From: Gemmobacter nectariphilus
Lineage (GTDB): Bacteria; Pseudomonadota; Alphaproteobacteria; Rhodobacterales; Rhodobacteraceae
Assembly (NCBI GenBank): GCA_020721445.1
Contig: DYMU01000018.1
Location: 1 to 61,788, forward strand
Direction: 5' to 3'
DNA length: 61,788 bases
In this document: one piece after another, positions 56,101 through 61,788 of the stretch
Layout of the letters: each line of letters opens with the position of its first letter
Numbering within the stretch: the first letter of the stretch is position 1
Notes under the pieces: model-generated
The model's input: the letters and a program-made list of their open reading frames with translations, nothing else
Database searches by the model: none
What the model was told of the DNA's origin: nothing
Program-made: the position numbers and the translations under genes

Positions 56101-57014
56101 GCGTCCTGCCTTGCCAATTCTTCCACATGCGCGGCCACACTGTCGGCCAGCGCGTCCAGATCATAGCCGCCCTCCAGCGACGATACCACCCGGCCCTCGC
56201 AACATTCATCTGCGACATCGCAGATCGCGCCGGTCAGCCAGGCAAAGTCATTCTCGGTCCAGATCAGGCCCGCCAAAGGGTCTGCCCGATGCGCATCAAA
56301 GCCCGCGCTGATCAAGATCAATTCCGGCTGCCATGTCAGCAGATCGTCCAGCACCGGCTGCCAGACCTCGCGCATGCGCGCCCCACCCGTGCCTTCGGCC
56401 AAGGGCAGGTTGGTGATCTGGTCGTGTGCGCCGCGTTCGCTTGGGTGGCCGGTGCCGGGATAAAGCGGCATCTGGTGGCTGGAGACAAAGCGCACCCGAG
56501 GCTCATTCCACAACAGGTCTTGCGTGCCATTGCCGTGATGCACGTCGAAGTCCAGCACGGCGACGCGGGTCAGGCCGTGCAGGTCAAGCGCGCGCATGGC
56601 GCCAATGGCCACGGTGCCAAACAGGCAAAAGCCCATTGCGGTGTCACGCGTCGCATGGTGGCCCGGCGGGCGGGTTGCCGCAAAGGCGCGGCCGCCTGTC
56701 GTCAGCACGTGGTCAACCGCATGGCAGATGCCGCCGACGGCCCGCATCGCCGCCAAGTATGACCCCGGCGAAAGATGGGTATCGGCATCCAGCTGTGCCC
56801 AGCCCTGCACCGGAACCCGCGCCTTGATGCGGTCATGGTGGCTGGCGGGGTGGCAGCGCAGCACATCAGCCACCTCGCCCATCGGTGCGTCTTGTCGCGT
56901 CACCGCCAACCCGGCAAGGCCACGTTCGACCGCAACCAGCCGGTTCACCTGTTCCGGGTGGCCGGGCGGTGTGACATGGGTCAGGCAATCGTCATGTGTC
57001 AGAACCAGCACCAT
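56097..57014 (-). CDS. Histone deacetylase-like (acetylpolyamine amidohydrolase type) enzyme
   Basis: The protein has 305 residues of the arginase/deacetylase fold. Motifs are RPPGHHATRDTAMGFCLFG, VLDFDVHHGNGTQDL, PLYPGTGHPSERGA and ISAGFDAHRADPL. Zinc ligands are the conserved Asp-His and Asp in those segments. In bacteria such enzymes deacetylate acetylpolyamines, small molecules or proteins; the substrate here is unknown. It is first of the xseB-ispA-dxs transcript and divergent from amn. Confidence 0.93.
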   Translation of the reverse strand: MVLVLTHDDCLTHVTPPGHPEQVNRLVAVERGLAGLAVTRQDAPMGEVADVLRCHPASHHDRIKARVPVQGWAQLDADTHLSPGSYLAAMRAVGGICHAVDHVLTTGGRAFAATRPPGHHATRDTAMGFCLFGTVAIGAMRALDLHGLTRVAVLDFDVHHGNGTQDLLWNEPRVRFVSSHQMPLYPGTGHPSERGAHDQITNLPLAEGTGGARMREVWQPVLDDLLTWQPELILISAGFDAHRADPLAGLIWTENDFAWLTGAICDVADECCEGRVVSSLEGGYDLDALADSVAAHVEELARQDA

Positions 57015-57123
57015 TCGCGCCCCCTTTGCGTGCAGTGCCGGGCAAATGCCCCTTCATCAAGGCTTCACTTGCACGATCCCCCGGCTTTCGGCTTATATGC
57101 TGGATCATTTGACGAGAGAAACA

Positions 57124-58602
57124 ATGCAAGACGGAACCGCCGCCTACCAGACCCCGACCCTGCCAGTTGCGCAAGAGTTTACCGATCCGGCCGCCGCCGT
57201 TGACCGGCTGGAAGAGCTTTACACCAAGGCCACGGCCTTTCTGGCCGACCATTTCAGCGCCACGGTGACACGCGGCAAGCCGCACACCCGTATCCGCGCC
57301 TATTACCCCGAGATCAGGCTGACCGTGACCAGCCACACCAAGGCAGATTCGCGTCTGTCCTTTGGCCATGTCGCAAGCCCCGGCACCTATGCCACCACGG
57401 TCACCCGGCCGGACCTGTTTCGCAATTATCTGATCCAGCAGCTTACCCTGCTGATGGAAAACCATGGGGTGCCCGTGCATATCGGCCCGTCTGATACCCC
57501 GATTCCGGTGCATTTTGCCGTGGCTGGCAATCCGGCGGTTTCAGTGCCGCAGGAAGGTGTGCTGGAATTTTCGTTGCGCGATGTGTTCGACGTGCCGGAT
57601 CTGGCCACCACCAACGACGATATCGTCAACGGTGTGCGCACCGAAAACCCCGATGGGTCGATGCCGCTGGCGCCGTTTACCGCGCAAAGGGTGGATTACA
57701 GTCTGGCCCGCCTGTCGCATTACACCGCAACCGACCCGCAGCATTTTCAGAACCACGTGCTGTTCACCAACTATCAGTTCTATGTCGATGAGTTTGAGGC
57801 CTATGCCCGTCAGGTGCTGGCCGATCCGGCGCAGGGTTATACCGCCTTTGTCGCCACCGGAAACCAGATCATCACCACGGCCGATGGCGTGCTGCCGCCC
57901 GCGGGCAAGATGCCGCAGATGCCGACCTATCACCTAAAGCGGGCCGATGGGCAGGGCATCACGCTGGTCAACATCGGCATCGGTCCGTCGAACGCCAAAA
58001 CCGCAACCGACCACATCGCCGTGTTGCGGCCGCATGCCTGGCTGATGGTGGGGCACTGCGCCGGCCTGCGCAACTCGCAAAGCTTGGGCGATTTCGTGCT
58101 GGCACATGCCTATCTGCGCGAAGACCATGTGCTGGACGCCGATCTGCCGATCTGGGTGCCGATCCCGGCCTTGGCCGAGATTCAGATCGCGCTGCAAGAT
58201 GCCGTGGCCGAAGTGACGCAGCTTGAAGGCTATGAGCTGAAGCGCATCATGCGCACCGGCACCGTTGCAACCATCGACAACCGCAACTGGGAACTGCGCG
58301 ACCAATCCGGCCCTGTGCAGCGGCTAAGCCAATCGCGGGCCATTGCGCTGGACATGGAAAGCGCCACCATCGCCGCCAACGGCTTTCGGTTCCGGGTGCC
58401 CTATGGCACGCTGCTTTGCGTATCCGACAAGCCGCTGCATGGCGAGTTGAAGCTGCCCGGCATGGCGAGCGATTTTTACCGAACCCAGGTCAGCCGTCAC
58501 CTTCAGATCGGTATCCGCGCGATGGAGCATTTGCGGCTGATGCCGATCGAGCGGATTCACAGCCGCAAGCTGCGCAGCTTTGAAGAAACCGCCTTCCTTT
58601 GA
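57124..58602 (+). CDS. amn: AMP nucleosidase
   Basis: The ATG at 57124 (MQDGTAAYQTPTLPVAQEFT) gives 492 residues, close to the E. coli enzyme. The N-terminal AMP-nucleosidase domain includes RIRAYYPEIRLTV. The C-terminal nucleoside-phosphorylase-like catalytic domain includes LMVGHCAGLRNSQSLGDFVL and the late ALDMESATIAANGFRFRVP. It splits AMP into adenine and ribose-5-phosphate. Upstream frame extension is antisense to the HDAC-like gene and is not used. Confidence 0.95.
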   Translation: MQDGTAAYQTPTLPVAQEFTDPAAAVDRLEELYTKATAFLADHFSATVTRGKPHTRIRAYYPEIRLTVTSHTKADSRLSFGHVASPGTYATTVTRPDLFRNYLIQQLTLLMENHGVPVHIGPSDTPIPVHFAVAGNPAVSVPQEGVLEFSLRDVFDVPDLATTNDDIVNGVRTENPDGSMPLAPFTAQRVDYSLARLSHYTATDPQHFQNHVLFTNYQFYVDEFEAYARQVLADPAQGYTAFVATGNQIITTADGVLPPAGKMPQMPTYHLKRADGQGITLVNIGIGPSNAKTATDHIAVLRPHAWLMVGHCAGLRNSQSLGDFVLAHAYLREDHVLDADLPIWVPIPALAEIQIALQDAVAEVTQLEGYELKRIMRTGTVATIDNRNWELRDQSGPVQRLSQSRAIALDMESATIAANGFRFRVPYGTLLCVSDKPLHGELKLPGMASDFYRTQVSRHLQIGIRAMEHLRLMPIERIHSRKLRSFEETAFL

Positions 58603-58640
58603 CGCCACGTCCTTTTCCGCCGATGCGGAAAGGTTTGGGG

Positions 58641-58669
58641 TTGATTTACCCCTGAAAAACCTGTGTAGC
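58641..58669 (+). promoter_or_regulatory. Candidate promoter of the HU-like gene
   Basis: TTGATT (58641-58646) and TGTAGC (58664-58669) are separated by 17 bases and lie about 75 bases before the ATG. The -10 box is a weak match. Confidence 0.35.
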
Positions 58670-58745
58670 AAACGCCGTCGCCGATGTCGGCCAAACCACT
58701 TTTGCCTCACCCGTTCAGGGAAAGGCCCGCAGTAAGGAAAACAAG

Positions 58746-59033
58746 ATGATGAAACCGATGACCAAGACCCAACTCGTCGCCGCCATTGCCGATGCAATGG
58801 GTGCGGACAAGAAAATCGCTGGCTCGGCCTTGGATGCAATCGTTGATGTCGTGACTCGTGAAGTTGCCGCCGGTGGGTCTGTCACGCTGCCCGGTCTGGG
58901 CAAGGTCGCCTGCAAGGCCCGCCCCGAGCGTCAGGTCCGCAACCCCGCCACCGGCGAGACGATGACCAAGCCCGCCGACAAGCAGGTGAAGTTCGCCATT
59001 GCCAAGGCACTGAAAGACAGCGTCAACGCCTGA
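58746..59033 (+). CDS. hup: HU-family DNA-binding protein
   Basis: The protein has 95 residues. The family pattern is TKTQLVAAIADAMGADKKIA, then VTLPGLGKVACKARPERQVR and NPATGETMTKPADKQVKFAI. It bends DNA and compacts the nucleoid as a dimer. It has a strong terminator and stands alone as a monocistronic gene. Confidence 0.95.
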   Translation: MMKPMTKTQLVAAIADAMGADKKIAGSALDAIVDVVTREVAAGGSVTLPGLGKVACKARPERQVRNPATGETMTKPADKQVKFAIAKALKDSVNA

Positions 59034-59059
59034 CCCTGCCGAACGCCGCGCGTTTTCAA

Positions 59060-59085
59060 GGCCGCCCCGATCCGGGCGGCCTTTT
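59060..59085 (+). terminator. Rho-independent terminator after the HU-like gene
   Basis: The stem GGCCGCCC/GGGCGGCC (59060-59067 with 59074-59081) has a six-base loop and is followed by TTTT. Confidence 0.93.
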
Positions 59086-59231
59086 GCATGTCACGTCGCC
59101 GCATGCTGCCATTTCGTCGGTGGCGCGCTGGTAACCGGGTCCGGTCCTTGTCATGGTGCCCCCGCAGCGCGGCGCGCGCCTTGGTCAACATCGGATCGGA
59201 CCCGAAGCCTGCGCCCGAAGAGGAAAACCAG

Positions 59232-60116
59232 ATGATGCAATACGCCCTGACCGCAACCTGCCGATCATCGCGCGGAATCGTGGCCGCCATTGCCAATTAC
59301 ATGACCGACAATGGCTGCAACATCACTGACAGTTCACAATTCGAGGATGCCGAAACCGGCAAGTTCTTCATGCGTGTCAGCTTTCTTTCAGAAGCCGGGG
59401 TCGGACTGGACGCCCTGACTGCAGGCTTTGCGCCAACCGGCCAGACCTTTGCCATGGACTATGCCTTTCACGACGAACAGGTGAAGATGAAGGTGGTGAT
59501 CATGGTCAGCCGCTTTGGCCATTGCCTGAATGACCTTTTGTATCGCTGGCGGATTGGGGCGCTGCCGATTGATATCGTGGCGGTGATCTCGAACCACATG
59601 GATTACCAGAAGGTGGTGGTGAACCACGACATTCCGTTCCATTGCATCAAGGTGACACCGCAAAACAAGCCGCAAGCCGAGGCGGCGATCCTGCGCGTGG
59701 TGGAAGACGCCGGTGCCGACCTGATCGTGTTGGCGCGCTATATGCAGATCCTGTCGGACCAGATGTGCCGCAGCATGTCGGGGCGGATCATCAACATCCA
59801 CCACTCGTTCCTGCCATCGTTCAAGGGGGCAAACCCCTACAAGCAGGCCTACGAGCGGGGGGTCAAGCTGATCGGTGCCACCAGCCATTATGTGACCGCC
59901 GATCTGGACGAAGGCCCGATCATCGAGCAGGACACCATCCGCGTGACCCATGCCCAAAGCGCCGAGGATTACGTCAGCCTTGGCCGCGATGTGGAAAGTC
60001 TGGTGCTGGCCCGTGCCATTCACGCTCATATCCACCGCCGGGTGTTTCTGAACGGCAACAAGACGGTGGTGTTCCCGGCCTCGCCCGGGTCCTATGCGTC
60101 GGAACGGATGGGCTGA
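59232..60116 (+). CDS. purU: Formyltetrahydrofolate deformylase
   Basis: The ATG at 59232 with GAGG upstream gives 294 residues; the next codon but one is also ATG. The N-terminal ACT domain has RGIVAAIANYMTDNGCNITD, and the C-terminal formyl-transferase fold has VVIMVSRFGHCLNDLLYRW and NIHHSFLPSFKGANPYKQAY with the catalytic Asn-His. It releases formate from 10-formyl-THF to balance the folate pool. It is convergent with aroC, the two stops being 3 bases apart. Confidence 0.96.
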   Translation: MMQYALTATCRSSRGIVAAIANYMTDNGCNITDSSQFEDAETGKFFMRVSFLSEAGVGLDALTAGFAPTGQTFAMDYAFHDEQVKMKVVIMVSRFGHCLNDLLYRWRIGALPIDIVAVISNHMDYQKVVVNHDIPFHCIKVTPQNKPQAEAAILRVVEDAGADLIVLARYMQILSDQMCRSMSGRIINIHHSFLPSFKGANPYKQAYERGVKLIGATSHYVTADLDEGPIIEQDTIRVTHAQSAEDYVSLGRDVESLVLARAIHAHIHRRVFLNGNKTVVFPASPGSYASERMG

Positions 60117-60119
60117 GGG

Positions 60120-61220
60120 TCAGCCGATCTGGCCGCGCTGGCCGCCGGTCTGGCCACGGTCCAGCAGCAGATGGTCCAGCAGCACACAGGCCATCATCGC
60201 CTCGCCCACCGGCACGGCGCGGATGCCGACGCAAGGGTCGTGGCGGCCCTTGGTGATCAGGTCGATTTCCTCGCCTGCCGCGTTGATGGTCTGGCGCGGC
60301 GTCAGGATGCTGGAGGTGGGTTTGACCGCAAAACGGCAGATCACCGGCTGCCCGGTGGAAATGCCGCCCAGAATACCGCCCGCGTGGTTTGACAGGAACT
60401 CGGGCCCGTTCGGCCCCATCCGGATCTCGTCGGCATTGTCCACCCCGGTCAGCGTGGCCGCCGCCATGCCATCGCCAATCTCGACCGCCTTGACCGCGTT
60501 GATGGTCATCATCGCCGCCGCCAGATCACTGTCGAGCTTGGCATAAAGCGGTGCGCCAAGACCGGCGGGCACGCCGCTGGCGCTGACCTCGATCACGGCA
60601 CCAACCGAATTGTGCGACAGGCGCAGGTCGTCAAGATAGGCGGCCCATGTGTCGGCCATCACCGGATCGGGGCACCAGAACGGGTTTTCCCCGATCTGGC
60701 CGGCATCAAACCGGCCGCGATCAATCGCATGCGCGCCCATTTGCACCATGTAGCCGGTGATGGTCAGACCCGGCACCAGTGCTGCAAGGGCTGCCCGCGC
60801 CACGCCGCCCGCAGCCACGCGGGCAGCAGTTTCCCGCGCGCTGGACCGGCCGCCACCGCGATAGTCACGCACGCCGTATTTCTGGTGATAGGTGATGTCG
60901 GCATGGCCGGGGCGGAAGGCTTGCGCGATATCGCCATAATCCTTGGACCGCTGGTCGGTATTTTCGATCATCAACTGGATCGGGGTGCCCGTGGTGCGCC
61001 CCTCGAACACGCCCGACAGGATGCGCACCTCATCAGGTTCTTTCCGCTGGGTGGTGAACTTCGACTGCCCCGGTTTGCGGCGGTCCAGCCAGGGCTGGAT
61101 ATCGCCCTCGGTCAGGGCGATGCCGGGGGGGCAGCCGTCCACCGTGCAGCCGATGGCCGGGCCATGGCTTTCGCCCCAGGTCGTCACGCGAAACAAGTGG
61201 CCGAAGGTGTTGAAGGACAT
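60120..61220 (-). CDS. aroC: Chorismate synthase
   Basis: The ATG at 61220 ([20 protein letters not shown]) gives 366 residues. Signatures are [18 protein letters not shown], the FMN-site segment [20 protein letters not shown] and, late, the [14 protein letters not shown] region. It catalyses the last step of the shikimate pathway. It ends 3 bases from purU. Confidence 0.98.
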   Translation of the reverse strand: MSFNTFGHLFRVTTWGESHGPAIGCTVDGCPPGIALTEGDIQPWLDRRKPGQSKFTTQRKEPDEVRILSGVFEGRTTGTPIQLMIENTDQRSKDYGDIAQAFRPGHADITYHQKYGVRDYRGGGRSSARETAARVAAGGVARAALAALVPGLTITGYMVQMGAHAIDRGRFDAGQIGENPFWCPDPVMADTWAAYLDDLRLSHNSVGAVIEVSASGVPAGLGAPLYAKLDSDLAAAMMTINAVKAVEIGDGMAAATLTGVDNADEIRMGPNGPEFLSNHAGGILGGISTGQPVICRFAVKPTSSILTPRQTINAAGEEIDLITKGRHDPCVGIRAVPVGEAMMACVLLDHLLLDRGQTGGQRGQIG

Positions 61221-61480
61221 GGCATTCTCCCCTGCTGGGGTGGGTTTAGGGGAAAACGGAGGGGGAATGAAGGGGGGATTTGGGGGTGTCCCAGGGTGGG
61301 ACATTTCTGGATACACGCAAAATCAGATGGTTAGCTGTCGCGATTTAAGAGATTGTTTACACTTTCGGTTTGACCATCTGTCAGGCAGAGCAGTCAGGTT
61401 TTGGCTGCATGGTTGAAAGATGGCACCATGAGCCCGAAGGAGCTACTCGTGGAAGACGAAAATTCGATTGCGGCAAGCGC

Positions 61481-61788
61481 CTATCCGTTAGGATGCGCCA
61501 CATTCGGCGACGGGTCATGGATCACAGCATCAAGCATTGCCTGAACTGCGCCCGCCTTGATCAACCTGAGCCGAGTACTGCTGCCCCGCACTGTCACACC
61601 TGCAAGGTGGACACTAAATTCGTCAAGATTTTCCATCACAACGCAAAACGCTGGCCCCCCACTCATACCATCTGGATCGAAATCGAGCGGGGAAATCGGC
61701 TCTATGATGTGTAGCGCATCGTCCGCTCCGGGCGGAACAAAACGGCTTATAACGCGCGCCCTTACCTGCTCGATCTTTCCATTTTCAT
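61481..61788 (-). CDS. Partial gene with serine-protease-like GMSGGP motif, N-terminus cut by window edge
   Basis: An open minus-strand frame enters from the right edge and stops at 61481, giving 101 residues. It contains FDPDGMSGGPAFCVVMENLD, then VHLAGVTVRGSSTRLRLIKA and a closing helix GAVQAMLDAVI. The GMSGGP segment resembles the GxSGGP active-site loop of trypsin-like proteases, and the following strand and helix fit the end of such a domain. With the N-terminus missing, the His and Asp cannot be checked. Confidence 0.5.
   Translation of the reverse strand, partial: ENGKIEQVRARVISRFVPPGADDALHIIEPISPLDFDPDGMSGGPAFCVVMENLDEFSVHLAGVTVRGSSTRLRLIKAGAVQAMLDAVIHDPSPNVAHPNG

Noticed and set aside
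61370-61714. Plus-strand frame of 114 codons with several Cys
   Set aside because: It overlaps the partial minus-strand gene, which has the better protein pattern; the CxxC spacing is not a clean zinc motif.

Overview
The window is high-GC alphaproteobacterial chromosome, most likely from a Rhodobacter-like member of the Rhodobacteraceae. The evidence is the red-type form I RubisCO with CbbX, a gltD-x-gltB order, an lptCAB-hpf-ptsN block without rpoN, a short RNase D, and a likely alphaproteobacterial RpoH-type promoter before dnaK. No species can be named from the sequence alone.

Positions 1-7566 are the end of an integrated element that continues past the left edge. It sits in the 3' half of a tRNA-Thr(CGT) gene; a 48-base 3' fragment remains at 7519-7566. 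From right to left, all on the minus strand, it carries a tyrosine integrase, an AlpA-type HTH protein, a large primase-polymerase/helicase, an iteron cluster that looks like a replication origin, a coiled-coil protein, a small serine recombinase, an HTH protein resembling a terminase small subunit, and two unknown small proteins. The layout resembles a phage satellite more than a conjugative element, but capsid or conjugation genes cannot be excluded because the left end is missing.

Positions 7570-37062 are chromosomal. In order they hold nagA behind a truncated SIS-type leader; dnaK-dnaJ, divergent from an eRF1-like (baeRF) protein; a surface-glycan block (ABC-2 export permease, cysQ, galU, two tandem paralogous GT2 genes, a GT14-type transferase and a sulfotransferase) in which CysQ could clear the PAP made by the sulfotransferase; the envelope and nitrogen-PTS block rnd, lptC, lptA, lptB, hpf, ptsN; tRNA-Leu(CAG); an NDUFA9-like protein with uppP; glutamate synthase (gltD, a small secreted protein, gltB); a DUF4342 protein; and mtgA.

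Positions 37070-52279 are the most striking part: a near-complete Calvin-Benson-Bassham operon, cbbR divergent from cbbF-P-T-G-pgk-A-M-L-S-X-E-(thioredoxin-like)-Z-Y. It places a form II RubisCO (cbbM) directly upstream of a red-type form I RubisCO (cbbL/cbbS) and its activase cbbX in one transcriptional direction. Perfect inverted repeats lie in the cbbM-cbbL and cbbS-cbbX spacers and could set the ratio of the two enzymes. Downstream genes are coupled by 1-4 base overlaps. The phosphatases CbbZ and CbbY clear 2-phosphoglycolate and, probably, inhibitory sugar phosphates.

Positions 52353-61788 return to housekeeping genes: a GST; the minus-strand operon HDAC-like/xseB/ispA/dxs for isoprenoid precursors; amn; an HU-type protein; purU; and aroC. 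A partial gene with a serine-protease-like GMSGGP motif runs off the right edge.
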